Assembly: GCA_003222835.1 (NCBI GenBank)
Contig: QHXE01000235.1
Span: 1 to 18,942, forward strand
DNA length: 18,942 nt
Origin: Acidobacteriota bacterium
Lineage (GTDB): Bacteria; Acidobacteriota; Blastocatellia; Pyrinomonadales; Pyrinomonadaceae
Direction: 5' to 3'
This document shows, piece by piece, positions 7,169 through 15,029 of this stretch. The notes below the pieces were generated by a model that was not told where the DNA came from, did not search any database, and was given only the letters and a program-made list of their open reading frames with translations. A program made the translations under genes and the position numbers. Position 1 is the first letter of the stretch. Each line of letters opens with the position of its first letter.

Positions 7169-7195
7169 ATAGGCCGTATAGGTCGTATAAGTCTT
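7169..7195. repeat. 9-nt tandem repeat array, rplX-rplE spacer
   Basis: Three 9-nt units ATAGGCCGT, ATAGGTCGT and ATAAGTCTT lie in tandem. They are the reverse complement of the word type found at 57-81 before rpsJ, so the two sites carry the same word in opposite orientation, 7 kb apart. Confidence 0.7.
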
Positions 7196-7208
7196 ATATT
7201 CTTTTGAA

Positions 7209-7751
7209 ATGAAAGCAAGACTAAAAGAACGTTATCAGAAAGAGGTTGCGCCGGCGATCGCCAAGGAGTTTGCGATTAAGAACCCCATGGCCGTGCCGCG
7301 CCTCGAGAAGATTGTAATCAATATGGGCATGGGCGAGGCCGTCGCCAACGCGAAAGTTTTGGATACAGCCACGGAAGAGCTGAAGGCGATTGCGGGACAG
7401 AAGCCCGTGATTACCCGAGCGAAGAAATCGATCGCCAGTTTCAAGTTGCGCCAGGGCATGCCGATAGGCGTCATGGTAACGCTGCGCGGCGAACAGATGT
7501 ATGAGTTTCTCGACCGCTTGGTATCGGTTGCGCTGCCGCGGGTAAGAGATTTTCGCGGCGTGTCGCCTAAGGCGTTCGACGGCCGCGGCAACTACACCAT
7601 CGGGATTCGCGAACAGTTAATTTTTCCCGAGATTGATTTCAACAAAGTCGACAAGCTGCGCGGGATGAATATTTCTATTGTGACTACGGCGCGCGACGAC
7701 GACCAGGCGCGCGCTCTGCTGAAAGGGTTAGGGATGCCGTTTAGGCAGTGA
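7209..7751 (+). CDS. rplE: 50S ribosomal protein L5
   Basis: L5 binds 5S rRNA and forms part of the central protuberance, touching S13 and P-site tRNA. The 180-residue length is normal. Diagnostic segments are [48 protein letters not shown], then [19 protein letters not shown] and [15 protein letters not shown]. It starts 43 nt after rplX, behind a 9-nt repeat array. No SD sequence precedes the ATG, only an AT-rich stretch. Confidence 0.98.
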   Translation: MKARLKERYQKEVAPAIAKEFAIKNPMAVPRLEKIVINMGMGEAVANAKVLDTATEELKAIAGQKPVITRAKKSIASFKLRQGMPIGVMVTLRGEQMYEFLDRLVSVALPRVRDFRGVSPKAFDGRGNYTIGIREQLIFPEIDFNKVDKLRGMNISIVTTARDDDQARALLKGLGMPFRQ

Positions 7752-7756
7752 GGAAG

Positions 7757-7867
7757 AATTTTAGATTTTAGATTTGCGATTTTTGATTACTGGTTTGCGA
7801 CTCGAGTCGTTGGACAAAGCGTGGTCCGATCTACAAATCAAAAATCTGAGATCCAAAATCGAAAATG
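7757..7867. repeat. Heptad-phased inverted repeat, rplE-rpsN spacer
   Basis: Left array 7757-7788 (TAGATTT, TAGATTT, GCGATTT, TTGATT words) pairs with right array 7835-7867 (AAATCAA, AAATCTG, AGATCCA, AAATCGA words). The arrays share the 7-nt phase, and the loop between them is unique. The right array ends a few bases before the rpsN start. Confidence 0.75.
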
Positions 7868-7874
7868 TGATGGT

Positions 7875-8060
7875 ATGGCAAAAAAATCATTGATCGCGAA
7901 AGCGAATCGCAAGCCGAAATTTTCATCACGCGCCTACACTCGTTGCCGCCGCTGTGGCCGTCCGCGCGGCTATCTGCGCAAGTTTAATCTGTGCCGGATC
8001 TGCTTTCGCGAGTTGGCGCTGGCGGGACAAATTCCCGGGGTGGTGAAATCGAGTTGGTGA
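7875..8060 (+). CDS. rpsN: 30S ribosomal protein S14, zinc-binding (type Z)
   Basis: S14 is a late-assembling 30S head protein. The ATG at 7875 gives a 61-residue product [19 protein letters not shown]..., the exact length of type-Z S14. An upstream in-frame ATG at 7821 would add 18 residues translated from repeat DNA and is rejected. Zinc ligands Cys24, Cys27, Cys40 and Cys43 (CRRCGRPRG and LCRIC) are all present, so this is the zinc-dependent form. Its context between rplE and rpsH is the standard spc position. The ATG lacks a clear SD. Confidence 0.97.
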   Translation: MAKKSLIAKANRKPKFSSRAYTRCRRCGRPRGYLRKFNLCRICFRELALAGQIPGVVKSSW

Positions 8061-8061
8061 G

Positions 8062-8154
8062 GAGATTTGCGATTTTAGATTTTAGATTTGCGATCGGAAA
8101 CGCGTTCACCGCGCTTCATAAATCGCAAATCGGCAATCAAAAATCTGAAATCGC
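8062..8154. repeat. Heptad-phased inverted repeat, rpsN-rpsH spacer
   Basis: Left array 8062-8095 (GATTTGC, GATTTTA, GATTTTA, GATTTGC) faces right array 8120-8154 (AATCGCA, AATCGGC, AATCAAA, AATCTGA). Most positions are complementary. The left words are the same as those of the rplE-rpsN element. A GGAG at 8160-8163 outside the stem is a good SD for rpsH. Confidence 0.8.
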
Positions 8155-8169
8155 TTTACGGAGTAAAGC

Positions 8170-8562
8170 ATGACTGATCCTATTGCCGATATGTTGGCGC
8201 GAATCCGCAACGCGGTTGCGGCCAAGCACTCGCGCGTCGATATTCCGGCGTCGAAATTGAAGCTTGAAATCGCGCGCATTCTCAAAGAGGAAGGCTACAT
8301 AAATAACTTCGTCGTCAAGGGCGAGGGCGTGAAGAAAATCGTTCGCATCTTTCTGCGTTATGACTCGCGCGGCACTTCCTCGATTACGCACTTGCAGCGG
8401 GTGTCGCGGCCCGGCCGGCGGGTGTATGTCGGCTCGCATCAGATTCCGCGGGTGCTGGGCGGATATGGCGTCAATATCGTTTCGACTTCGCGCGGTTTGA
8501 TGAGTGGCAAGACCGCGCGACGGGAAAATGTCGGCGGAGAATTGCTGGCGGAAGTTTACTAG
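8170..8562 (+). CDS. rpsH: 30S ribosomal protein S8
   Basis: S8 is a primary 16S rRNA binder and, in E. coli, the translational repressor of the spc operon. The 130-residue product has the normal length, with MTDPIADMLARIRNAVAAKH at the start, ILKEEGYINNF in the N-terminal domain and the C-terminal signature GVNIVSTSRGLMSGKTARRENVGGELLAEVY. GGAG at 8160-8163, 6 nt before the ATG, supports the start. I could not identify an S8 target mimic upstream of rplE, where E. coli has one; that spacer is repeat DNA instead. Confidence 0.98.
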   Translation: MTDPIADMLARIRNAVAAKHSRVDIPASKLKLEIARILKEEGYINNFVVKGEGVKKIVRIFLRYDSRGTSSITHLQRVSRPGRRVYVGSHQIPRVLGGYGVNIVSTSRGLMSGKTARRENVGGELLAEVY

Positions 8563-8652
8563 CATTGCCAATTGCCGATTTTCGATTGGCGTTCCCAGGA
8601 GAGGTTCGAATCGCTTTTCAAATCGGCAATAGGCAATCATAAATCGAAAATG
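8563..8652. repeat. Heptad-phased inverted repeat, rpsH-rplF spacer
   Basis: Left array 8563-8589 begins at the base after the rpsH stop; right array 8619-8652 (AATCGGC, AATAGGC, AATCATA, AATCGAA) ends just before the rplF start. Bases 8564-8589 are identical to 3167-3192 in the rplB-rpsS spacer, so the same element type was copied into two junctions. Confidence 0.8.
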
Positions 8653-8656
8653 AATT

Positions 8657-9217
8657 ATGTCTCGTATTGGTAAAAAACCGATCAAGATTCCCAAGGGCGT
8701 CACGATTGCGGTTCATGATCGCGAACTGGAAGTGAAGGGCGCGAAAGGAGTGCTCAAGACTCCAATTCCCGAGGGGATTTCTTTCAAAGTTGAAGGCGAA
8801 GATTTGACTGCTGAGCGATCTTCGCAAGAGCAGGCCGCACTGCACGGTCTGGCGCGAGCGTTGGCCAACAACGCGATACAAGGCGTGACCGAAGGCTTTT
8901 CGAAGCAGATGGATGTCGTCGGTGTAGGTTACAAAGCCGACGTGCAGGGACGTAAGGTGGTTTTCGCCCTTGGTTACTCGCATCCGATTGAGTTTCAGTT
9001 GCCTGAAGGCATCGAAGCCAAAGCGGAGCGCCTGACGACCAAAGGAAATATCCAGCAGTATCAGACGACTTTGACGGTTTCCGGCGTCGACAAACAGAAG
9101 CTTGGCCAAGTGTGCGCTGAAATGCACAAGTTGCGGAAGCCCGACGCCTACAAAGGCAAGGGCGTGCGTTATGCCAATGTGCAGTTGAAGCTGAAACCGG
9201 GGAAGACTGGGAAATAA
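8657..9217 (+). CDS. rplF: 50S ribosomal protein L6
   Basis: L6 sits near the factor-binding site and sarcin-ricin loop. The 186 residues have the two-fold L6 architecture. The first half is [34 protein letters not shown] and the second half [31 protein letters not shown], with the C-terminal signature [15 protein letters not shown] and ending KPGKTGK. Length is close to the family norm of about 178-185. It follows rpsH by 94 nt of repeat DNA. No ribosome binding site is apparent in front of the ATG. Confidence 0.98.
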   Translation: MSRIGKKPIKIPKGVTIAVHDRELEVKGAKGVLKTPIPEGISFKVEGEDLTAERSSQEQAALHGLARALANNAIQGVTEGFSKQMDVVGVGYKADVQGRKVVFALGYSHPIEFQLPEGIEAKAERLTTKGNIQQYQTTLTVSGVDKQKLGQVCAEMHKLRKPDAYKGKGVRYANVQLKLKPGKTGK

Positions 9218-9340
9218 GATTTTTGATTTGCGATTTCAGAGTTTAGATTTGTCAGTGGTTTGTTGGACAGTAGTCGGTGGATTAAGTCACCCGATTGCTC
9301 CTGACAAGAATGATAATCACAAATCCAAAATCAAAAATCT
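9218..9340. repeat. Heptad-phased inverted repeat, rplF-rplR spacer
   Basis: Left array 9218-9255 (GATTTTT, GATTTGC, GATTTCA, then TTGTCAG) pairs with right array 9301-9340 (CTGACAA near its start, then AAATCCA, AAATCAA, AAATCTG). The CTGACA / TGTCAG pair closes the loop end of the stem. The loop is unique sequence of about 45 nt. Confidence 0.75.
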
Positions 9341-9352
9341 GAAATTTTAGAA

Positions 9353-9850
9353 ATGGCGAACAGAAACAGAGCAGAGGTGCGGAGCGCGGTTCATCGGCGC
9401 ATTCGGCGGAGGGTTCGCGGCACGACCGAGCGGCCACGGTTGGCAGTGTATCGCAGCTTGAATCACATCTACGCGCAAATCGTCGATGATGAAAAGGCCC
9501 AGACGCTGGCAGCAGCATCGACGACCGAGAAAGAGTTGCGGAGCTCGAGCGGTGGCAACGTCGAAGCCGCCAAACGCGTGGGCAAAGCGATTGCCGAGCG
9601 AGCACTGGCAGCCGGTATCAATCGCGTGGTTTTCGATCGCGGCGGGTATCTCTATCACGGTCGCGTCAAGGCTTTGACTGATGCTGCGCGCGCGTCCGGA
9701 CTTAACAAAGACGAAGTCGTGGAGGCGGAAGCAGCCGGAGAGAAAGAGGCCGTTGCGAAAGAAAGCGAACCTGTCGAAGCCGCCGCCAAGCCAAAGCGCG
9801 GGAAAGGAAAGGCTGCCAAAGAAGCTAGCGCTAAAGAAAAAAGTAAATGA
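9353..9850 (+). CDS. rplR: 50S ribosomal protein L18 with acidic/basic C-terminal tail
   Basis: L18 binds 5S rRNA with L5. Residues 1-119 are a full L18: [85 protein letters not shown]. Normal L18 ends at about residue 118-122. Here residues 120-165 form a Glu/Ala block followed by a Lys/Ala/Gly block ([20 protein letters not shown]). The tail is within one open frame and codes up to an ATGA overlap with rpsE, so it also couples the two genes. The ATG has no SD. Confidence 0.96.
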   Translation: MANRNRAEVRSAVHRRIRRRVRGTTERPRLAVYRSLNHIYAQIVDDEKAQTLAAASTTEKELRSSSGGNVEAAKRVGKAIAERALAAGINRVVFDRGGYLYHGRVKALTDAARASGLNKDEVVEAEAAGEKEAVAKESEPVEAAAKPKRGKGKAAKEASAKEKSK

Positions 9851-10353
9851 GACAACCCAAACAGAGAATAACTGCGCAGGGACTCGATCTGAAGGATCAG
9901 GTCATTTCGATCAATCGCGTCACCAAGGTCGTGAAAGGCGGAAAGAACTTGTCGTTCGCGGCGCTGGTCGTCGTGGGCGATGAATCGGGCCATGTCGGCT
10001 TTGGCACGGGCAAGGCGCGCGAGGTTCCGTTGGCAATCAAGAAGGGCGTGGAAGCGGCGAAGAAGAACCTGATTCGCGTGCCGCTGATTGAAAACACTTT
10101 GCCGCATCAATTGATCGGAAGGTTCGGGGCCGGTCGTGTCCTGATGAAACCGGCGTCGGCCGGAACCGGTGTGATTGCCGGTGGCGCCGTGCGCGCGGTG
10201 ATGCAAGCCGCAGGGGTCCACGATGTCCGCACCAAAGTTTTGGGATCGACGAATCCGCACAACGTCGTGCGCGCCACGTTCGATGGCTTGCTCAAAATGA
10301 AAGATCCTTTTGAAGTCGCGCGCTTGCGTGGAAAACAGGTTGAGGAACTTTAG
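9847..10353 (+). CDS. rpsE: 30S ribosomal protein S5
   Basis: S5 is at the mRNA entry site and influences decoding fidelity. The 168-residue product has the double-stranded-RNA-binding-like N-domain ([49 protein letters not shown]) and the C-domain with [54 protein letters not shown]. The length is usual. The ATG overlaps the rplR stop in ATGA, so translation is probably coupled; no independent SD is visible. It is followed by rpmD after 4 nt. Confidence 0.98.
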   Translation: MRQPKQRITAQGLDLKDQVISINRVTKVVKGGKNLSFAALVVVGDESGHVGFGTGKAREVPLAIKKGVEAAKKNLIRVPLIENTLPHQLIGRFGAGRVLMKPASAGTGVIAGGAVRAVMQAAGVHDVRTKVLGSTNPHNVVRATFDGLLKMKDPFEVARLRGKQVEEL

Positions 10354-10357
10354 TAGT

Positions 10358-10561
10358 ATGGCTGCGAAGAAAAAGACTGCCGGCGCGGCGAAGATTCGAA
10401 TCCAGTATTACCGCAGCACGATTGCGTGTCCGACTAATCAGAAAGAGGTCGTCCGCAGTTTGGGCTTGCGCAAGCTGAATCAAATTGTCGAGCGTCCTGA
10501 CACGCCGTCCATGCGTGGTGCGGTTGCTAAGGTGCCCCATCTGTTGAGGATAATTGAATAG
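10358..10561 (+). CDS. rpmD: 50S ribosomal protein L30
   Basis: L30 is a small alpha/beta protein of the 50S subunit. From ATG 10358 the product is 67 residues; its core AKIRIQYYRSTIACPTNQKEVVRSLGLRKLNQIVERPDTPSMRGAVAKVPHLLRIIE is unmistakable L30. An in-frame start at 10310, inside rpsE, is rejected because it adds residues unlike L30 and overlaps S5 by 44 nt. A GAGG at 10342-10345, within the end of rpsE, is a possible SD. A basic N-terminus (AAKKKTAGAA) of about 10 residues precedes the core. Confidence 0.95.
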   Translation: MAAKKKTAGAAKIRIQYYRSTIACPTNQKEVVRSLGLRKLNQIVERPDTPSMRGAVAKVPHLLRIIE

Positions 10562-10569
10562 AAAAAGAT

Positions 10570-10681
10570 CATTTTCCATTTATCATTTGACATTTTTCAT
10601 TTGCCACTTCCGAGCCGGCATGCGCGCTCCAAACCTCAATCGAATGACCAATGAAAAATGTCAAATGACAAATGGAAAATG
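10570..10681. repeat. Near-perfect long inverted repeat, rpmD-rplO spacer
   Basis: Left arm 10570-10603 (34 nt) and right arm 10649-10681 (33 nt) are complementary except for one mismatch and one extra base. The units are 7-nt words CATTTTC, CATTTAT, CATTTGA, CATTTTT, CATTTGC and their complements. The loop is 45 nt and GC-richer. It is the most perfect hairpin of the family. No T-run follows, so a terminator is unlikely. Confidence 0.9.
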
Positions 10682-10693
10682 AATTAAGTCTTA

Positions 10694-10698
10694 GGGAG
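10694..10698 (+). promoter_or_regulatory. Shine-Dalgarno site that fixes the rplO start
   Basis: GGGAG lies 5 nt before the ATG at 10704 and only 2 nt before an in-frame TTG at 10701. The spacing selects the ATG. Confidence 0.6.
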
Positions 10699-10703
10699 TA
10701 TTG

Positions 10704-11156
10704 ATGTCACTCAGCTTGAATAATCTCCATCCCGCGAAAGGTTCGACGCATAAGAAGAAACGCGTCGGACGCGGGCCTGGGACCGGACTCGGAAAGACCT
10801 CTGGCCGCGGTGAGAAGGGACAGAAGTCTCGTTCGGGTTATTCGTCCAAGACTGGTTTCGAGGGTGGCCAAATGCCGCTGCATCGGCGTCTCCCAAAGCG
10901 CGGCTTTACCAACATTTTCAAGAAACACTGGATCGAAATCAGTCTGGAATCGCTGGACAGAAGCTTCAGCGAGAATGACGAGGTGAATCCGCAACTCCTG
11001 CACGATCGAGGCCTGATCAAAAAAGCCAAGCACGATATCGTGGTGCTCGGAAATGGCGAAGTCTCGAAGGCGCTGAAGGTTTCGGCGCACCGTTTCACGA
11101 AGAGCGCGCGCGCGAAGATTGAGAAGGCCGGTGGGGCAGTGACCGTAATCGAATAA
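10704..11156 (+). CDS. rplO: 50S ribosomal protein L15
   Basis: L15 is a late-assembly 50S protein with a long glycine/basic N-terminal extension into rRNA. The 150-residue product shows [41 protein letters not shown], then [18 protein letters not shown], and a C-terminal half ending [14 protein letters not shown] chose ATG 10704 over the TTG at 10701 on SD spacing. It follows rpmD across the strong 33-bp hairpin, and secY comes 96 nt later, as in other spc operons. Confidence 0.97.
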   Translation: MSLSLNNLHPAKGSTHKKKRVGRGPGTGLGKTSGRGEKGQKSRSGYSSKTGFEGGQMPLHRRLPKRGFTNIFKKHWIEISLESLDRSFSENDEVNPQLLHDRGLIKKAKHDIVVLGNGEVSKALKVSAHRFTKSARAKIEKAGGAVTVIE

Positions 11157-11163
11157 GTAGGCT

Positions 11164-11244
11164 GTGCTTTGTACTTTGATAGTTGTGCTTTGATGTGTAG
11201 CGCGGACTGTTGGTGATGCCAAGGTACAAAGAATTCCAAAGCAC
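11164..11244. repeat. Heptad-phased inverted repeat, rplO-secY spacer
   Basis: Left array from 11164 (GTGCTTT, GTACTTT, GATAGTT, GTGCTTT, GATGTG) faces a right array ending at 11244 with GTACAAAG at 11224-11231 and CAAAGCAC at 11237-11244. Both right words find exact complements in the left array, so two registers of pairing are possible. The word type CTTTGTG is found at no other junction in this window. Confidence 0.75.
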
Positions 11245-11252
11245 TAATAGTT

Positions 11253-12683
11253 ATGGAAAAATTCCTAGCGGCCGTACGCAACATGTTTCAGGTGCCGGAT
11301 CTGCGGCGGCGGATCCTTTTCACTTTGGGCATCTTGGCTATTTATCGCCTGGGGGCGCATGTTTCCGCGCCCGGAATCAATACGGAGCGACTCAAGCAAG
11401 TCTGGGGGAATGTTAGCGGCACTCTGCTGGGAGTTCTGGATCTATTCTCGGGTGGAAACTTTCGGGTAATTTCGGTCTTTGCGCTGGGCGTCACGCCTTA
11501 CATCACCTCATCGATCATCCTGCAATTGATGACCGTGGTCTCGCCGCAGTTAAAGAAGCTGCAGGAAGAAGGCGAGATGGGCCGGCAGAAGATCAATCAG
11601 TGGACGCGATATCTGACTGTTGGCCTCGCCTGTTTGCAGACTTCGTTTGTGGCGCATTGGCTGCAAGTCAACCAGGTTGGCCCTCGCTTTGGTGAGCCGG
11701 GAGGGTTGGGCTTCTTCCTAACAACCGTTTTGACTTTGACGACCGGCACGATTTTCGTGATGTGGCTTGGCGAGCAAATCACGGAGCGGGGCGTGGGCAA
11801 TGGAATTTCGCTGCTGATCTTTGCCGGCATCGTGATCGGGCTGCCGCGCGGAGTGACCCAGGTGATGGATCGCGTTGCCAAGCGTGACGTGCTCACGACT
11901 CTGGGAGTGGTCGCGATGGTTCTGGCGCTGGTAGCGATAATCGCTTTCATCGTTTTTGTCGAAGCAGCACGGCGCAAGATTCCAGTGAGCTACGCTAAGC
12001 GACACGTGGGCCGGCAACTTGTGGGCGGCCAGCAGACGACGATGCCGCTGAAGCTTAATATGGGCGGTGTCATTCCCGTCATCTTCGCCTCGTCCGTTTT
12101 GTCGATGCCGCAGAGCTTGTTCTCGGCGTTTCCGCCACCAAACCCGAATAATTGGTACGGCAAGGCATTTACTTTCTTTTCGGGGGTGTTCCATGCCGGT
12201 GATCCTTACTACGAGCTGATCTTTCTATCTCTGATTATCTTCTTCACGTTCTTTTATGTCTCGATCGTTTTCAACGTCGAAGAAGTGTCGGACAATTTGC
12301 GCAAGCATGGCGGGTTCATGCCAGGGATTCGCCCGGGCCGCGCCACGGCCGAATATCTGAACACGATTCTCACGAGACTCACGACTGTGGGCGCGATTTA
12401 CCTGGCGATGGTGGCTTTCTTCCCACAGTTCATGTTGAGCGGCTTCAAGGTGGCGCAGTTGCCGCTCATCGGGACCTGGCTGGATGCGTTTGTGAGCACC
12501 ACACCCGGCTTGTCTTGGATTCCGACCGGCATGGGCTATAACTTTTATTTTGGCGGCACCAGCCTATTGATTCTGGTGGGCGTGGCAATGGATACCGTGT
12601 CCCAGATCGAAGCGCAATTGGTGATGCGTAATTACGAAGGGTTCCTCGGTAGCGGTGGAAGGTTGCGCGGACGGCGAGCTTAA
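11253..12683 (+). CDS. secY: Protein translocase subunit SecY
   Basis: SecY is the pore of the Sec translocon in the inner membrane, working with SecE, SecG and SecA. The 476-residue product (E. coli 443) has N-terminal [24 protein letters not shown], the plug/TM2 region with [36 protein letters not shown], then [17 protein letters not shown] and the C-terminal [33 protein letters not shown]. About ten hydrophobic segments are visible. The extra length is mostly in periplasmic loops around residues 295-330 and 415-440 of the product. It starts with no visible SD after a repeat element; adk follows after 49 nt. Confidence 0.98.
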   Translation: MEKFLAAVRNMFQVPDLRRRILFTLGILAIYRLGAHVSAPGINTERLKQVWGNVSGTLLGVLDLFSGGNFRVISVFALGVTPYITSSIILQLMTVVSPQLKKLQEEGEMGRQKINQWTRYLTVGLACLQTSFVAHWLQVNQVGPRFGEPGGLGFFLTTVLTLTTGTIFVMWLGEQITERGVGNGISLLIFAGIVIGLPRGVTQVMDRVAKRDVLTTLGVVAMVLALVAIIAFIVFVEAARRKIPVSYAKRHVGRQLVGGQQTTMPLKLNMGGVIPVIFASSVLSMPQSLFSAFPPPNPNNWYGKAFTFFSGVFHAGDPYYELIFLSLIIFFTFFYVSIVFNVEEVSDNLRKHGGFMPGIRPGRATAEYLNTILTRLTTVGAIYLAMVAFFPQFMLSGFKVAQLPLIGTWLDAFVSTTPGLSWIPTGMGYNFYFGGTSLLILVGVAMDTVSQIEAQLVMRNYEGFLGSGGRLRGRRA

Positions 12684-12686
12684 CGA

Positions 12687-12716
12687 GTTTCAGATCTAAC
12701 ATGTGAGATCTGAAAC
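12687..12716. repeat. Perfect 11-bp inverted repeat, secY-adk spacer
   Basis: GTTTCAGATCT (12687-12697) and AGATCTGAAAC (12706-12716) are exact reverse complements around an 8-nt loop. A further word (TTGAAATC) continues toward the adk start. There is no T-run, so termination is unlikely. The AGATCTGA word also occurs in the rplV-rpsC and rplD-rplW spacers. Confidence 0.85.
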
Positions 12717-12732
12717 TTGAAATCACCAAACC

Positions 12733-13386
12733 ATGTCCAAGATCATCGTTCTGATGGGCGCGCCGGGTGCCGGCAAGGGCACGCAGGCGCGCTTGCTGCA
12801 AGAGCGGCTGCATTTGCCGCAGATTTCCACGGGCGACATTTTGCGCGCGCGAGCGCAGCAGAACGATGCGCTGGCAAGGGAAATTCAAGAAGTGCAAGTC
12901 GCCGGCAAGCTGGCATCCGACGATCTTGTGGGCCGCGTGGTGCGGGAACGAACCAGCCAGCAAGATTGCCGGAATGGTTACGTGCTCGACGGGTTTCCCC
13001 GCACTATTGCGCAGGCGGAGATGCTCGAGGATTTGGCTGCCACGCAAAACGAAATGCTGCGCGCGGTCTTTATTGACGTTCCCTTCGAGATTTTGGAAAA
13101 GCGGATAACCGGCCGTCTCAGTTGTCCGATCTGCGGAGAGATTTACAATATTTATTTCAAACCCCCAAAATTGAACAATAGCTGCGACCGACATCCCGAC
13201 GCGCAGTTGATTCAGCGCGGAGATGACACGCCGGAGAAGATTCGAGTCAGATTGGAAACTTATAATCGGGAGACTGAGCCGCTGCTTGATTACTATCAAC
13301 GCACGGGACGTTTGGATCGAGTCGATGGGGCGCGTTCGCCGGAAGAAATCTACCGCGATGTCGAGCAGATTGTGAATGCCAGTTAA
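12733..13386 (+). CDS. adk: Adenylate kinase
   Basis: Adk catalyses ATP + AMP to 2 ADP in the cytoplasm. The P-loop GAPGAGKGT is at residues 9-17, the AMP-binding stretch STGDILR near 32-38, and DGFPRT at 86-91. The long LID form is present with putative metal ligands Cys131, Cys134, Cys151 and, in place of the usual fourth Cys or Asp, His154 (CDRH). The 217 residues match long-type bacterial Adk. The gene lies between secY and map, its normal place in many spc clusters, and its TAA overlaps the map ATG by one base, implying translational coupling. No SD precedes its own ATG. Confidence 0.97.
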   Translation: MSKIIVLMGAPGAGKGTQARLLQERLHLPQISTGDILRARAQQNDALAREIQEVQVAGKLASDDLVGRVVRERTSQQDCRNGYVLDGFPRTIAQAEMLEDLAATQNEMLRAVFIDVPFEILEKRITGRLSCPICGEIYNIYFKPPKLNNSCDRHPDAQLIQRGDDTPEKIRVRLETYNRETEPLLDYYQRTGRLDRVDGARSPEEIYRDVEQIVNAS

Positions 13387-14174
13387 TGATTATTGGTAAA
13401 TCGCAAAGAGAGATCGAAAAAATGCGGGCGGCGGGCCAGCTCGTGGGACAAGTATTGCTCGAGCTTCGCAATATGGTCGAAGCGGGCATGACGACGCTTG
13501 AAGTCAACGATGCGGCGGATCAGATGATTCGCGACGCGGGCGCCTACCCGACCTTTAAAGGGTATAACGGATTTCCTTTTTCAATTTGCGCGTCGGTCAA
13601 CGAACAAGTGGTACACGGCTTCCCTTCGATCTATGAGTTACAGGAAGGCGACATCTTCTCGATTGACGTGGGAGTCACATTAGACGGGTTCGTTGGCGAC
13701 ACTGCGACTACGATCCCCGTCGGGACAGTGAGCGAAGAACGATTAAAACTGATTCGCGTCGCCGAAGAATGCCTGGAACGGGCGATCACACGATGCCTGG
13801 TCGGCAACCATGTAGGTGACATAGGTTGGGCCGTCCAGTCATACGCTGAAGCGCACGGATATTCCGTAGTGCGCGAATATGTCGGTCACGGCATAGGCCG
13901 CCGCATGCACGAGGATCCGCAGATTCCAAATTACGGTAAGCCGGGTAAAGGGCCGAAAATCAAGAAGGGTTATGTCTTTGCTATAGAACCGATGCTAAAC
14001 CTCGGGTCGCAGCACACGAAAACCTTGAAAGATGGCTGGACGGTTGTCACCGTGGATGGTCAACCGAGCGCTCACGTCGAGCACACGGTCGCGGTTACCG
14101 AAGGTGGCCCGGAGATCCTGACGCTAATCGAAAGGGGTGCGCCGCTGGTAACCGAAATGGCGGCCGGCGTGTAA
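13386..14174 (+). CDS. map: Methionine aminopeptidase, type I
   Basis: Map removes the initiator Met from nascent proteins at the ribosome. The five metal ligands of the pita-bread fold are visible as Asp94 and Asp105 ([19 protein letters not shown]), His168 ([10 protein letters not shown]), Glu201 (FAIEPML) and Glu232 (EHTVAV), with the substrate-binding His78 in VVHGFPS. At 262 residues with no N-terminal SH3 or zinc extension, it is a simple type I enzyme. ATG 13386 overlaps the adk stop (TAATG), so the two are very probably co-translated. An 86-nt spacer follows that contains no repeats but a promoter-like sequence. Confidence 0.98.
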   Translation: MIIGKSQREIEKMRAAGQLVGQVLLELRNMVEAGMTTLEVNDAADQMIRDAGAYPTFKGYNGFPFSICASVNEQVVHGFPSIYELQEGDIFSIDVGVTLDGFVGDTATTIPVGTVSEERLKLIRVAEECLERAITRCLVGNHVGDIGWAVQSYAEAHGYSVVREYVGHGIGRRMHEDPQIPNYGKPGKGPKIKKGYVFAIEPMLNLGSQHTKTLKDGWTVVTVDGQPSAHVEHTVAVTEGGPEILTLIERGAPLVTEMAAGV

Positions 14175-14189
14175 CGAACTGTGCTCGGC

Positions 14190-14219
14190 TTGGCAATTGC
14201 ATAAGTCGCGTGTTATTAT
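14190..14219 (+). promoter_or_regulatory. Candidate sigma-70-type promoter for infA-rpmJ-rpsMKD-rpoA-rplQ
   Basis: TTGGCA (14190-14195) and TATTAT (14214-14219) are separated by 18 nt, a good match to TTGACA-17-TATAAT. It lies in the only larger spacer (map-infA, 86 nt) that has neither repeat element nor hairpin. Expected transcription start is about 14226, giving an infA leader of about 35 nt. It would supply the alpha block independently of upstream genes. Confidence 0.5.
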
Positions 14220-14260
14220 CCGAAGTTTGCCAGTAAAGGGTAATCACGCTCTGTGGCTGT

Positions 14261-14482
14261 ATGGCGAAGGAAGAGGCGATCGAGGTCATGGCCAAAGTCC
14301 TCGAAACACTGCCCAATGCAATGTTTCGAGTCGAGCTTGAGGAGAGCAAGCATCAGGTGCTCGCGCATATCTCCGGGAAAATGCGCAAGCACTTCATCAG
14401 AATTCTTCCCGGCGATCGAGTTTTGGTTGAGTTATCTCCCTACGATTTGAATCGCGGGCGCATAACTTACCGTTATAAATAG
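14261..14482 (+). CDS. infA: Translation initiation factor IF-1
   Basis: IF-1 is an OB-fold protein that occupies the 30S A site during initiation. The 73-residue product has the family length and pattern: [27 protein letters not shown], then [40 protein letters not shown]. It follows map by 86 nt, behind a candidate promoter, and precedes rpmJ by 13 nt, the standard map-infA-rpmJ arrangement. The ATG has no good SD (CTGTGGCTGT). Confidence 0.97.
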   Translation: MAKEEAIEVMAKVLETLPNAMFRVELEESKHQVLAHISGKMRKHFIRILPGDRVLVELSPYDLNRGRITYRYK

Positions 14483-14495
14483 AATTGGGTTCGAA

Positions 14496-14609
14496 ATGAA
14501 AGTACGTGCTTCCGTCAGAAAGATTTGTGACAAGTGCAAGGTGATTCACCGCAAGGGTGTGGTGCGAGTGATCTGCACTAATCCAAAGCATAAGCAACGG
14601 CAGAAATAA
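14496..14609 (+). CDS. rpmJ: 50S ribosomal protein L36 (zinc-binding)
   Basis: This short gene encodes 37 residues starting [16 protein letters not shown] and ending KHKQRQK, the classic L36. Zinc ligands Cys11, Cys14, Cys27 and His32 are all present, so it is the zinc (C+) paralogue. L36 binds 23S rRNA in the lower part of the 50S subunit near the L7/L12 stalk base. It lies 13 nt after infA and 31 nt before rpsM, its usual place. The preceding GGGTTCGAA gives only a weak SD. Confidence 0.97.
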   Translation: MKVRASVRKICDKCKVIHRKGVVRVICTNPKHKQRQK

Positions 14610-14640
14610 GTTAGGCGTAGTTGTCGAGGGATACAGAATA

Positions 14641-15024
14641 ATGGCTCGTGTTGCAGGTGTGGATCTTCCGCCCAATAAGAGGGCTGAGATCGGTCTGACA
14701 TATATTTATGGCATCGGTAGATCGCGGGCGGCTTCAATTCTGGGCCAGGCCCAGGTGAGTGTCGATTCGCGGATCAGAGATCTCAGCGAAGAGGAGCTCG
14801 GCCGTATACGCGCGGTGATCGAGGAGCAAGGTGAAATCGAAGGCGATCTCCGCAAGCGTATCCAGATGGACATCAAGCGTTTGATGGACATTGGCGCGTA
14901 TCGCGGCTTGCGACATCGGCGCGGATTGCCCGTCCGGGGCCAGCGAACACACACCAACGCGCGCACGCGCAAGGGACCGCGACGCGCGACCATCGCGAAG
15001 AAGAAGGCGCCGGGTAAGAAATGA
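14641..15024 (+). CDS. rpsM: 30S ribosomal protein S13
   Basis: S13 in the 30S head forms bridges to L5 and the P-site tRNA. Its 127 residues start [30 protein letters not shown] (helix-two-turn-helix region) and end with the rRNA/tRNA-contacting basic tail [27 protein letters not shown] followed by AIAKKK-like Lys-rich residues. Length is normal (about 118-128). A GAGGG about 11 nt before the ATG is a weak SD. It opens the S13-S11-S4-RpoA-L17 alpha block. Confidence 0.97.
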   Translation: MARVAGVDLPPNKRAEIGLTYIYGIGRSRAASILGQAQVSVDSRIRDLSEEELGRIRAVIEEQGEIEGDLRKRIQMDIKRLMDIGAYRGLRHRRGLPVRGQRTHTNARTRKGPRRATIAKKKAPGKK

Positions 15025-15029
15025 TCTTG

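Noticed and set aside
7821..7874. Longer N-terminus for S14 from an upstream ATG
   Set aside because: The added residues are translated repeat-array DNA, and ATG 7875 gives exactly the 61-residue type-Z form.
3158..8652. CRISPR array, because of repeated short words
   Set aside because: Units are 7-9 nt in direct tandem without spacers, they differ between junctions, and no cas genes are present.
8137..8703. Minus-strand open frames over rpsH and similar ones opposite rplN, rpsE and rplF
   Set aside because: Each mirrors a ribosomal gene and extends through repeat DNA. None shows a start signal or recognisable domains.
405..12716. Junction hairpins as intrinsic terminators
   Set aside because: They are AT-rich and lack a T-run after the stem, and they lie between genes that must be co-expressed. 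Only 18094-18136 and possibly 16343-16388 look terminator-like.
12466..13299. Minus-strand open frame of 277 codons over secY-adk
   Set aside because: Two unmistakable plus-strand genes cover it. The length follows from codon bias on the opposite strand.
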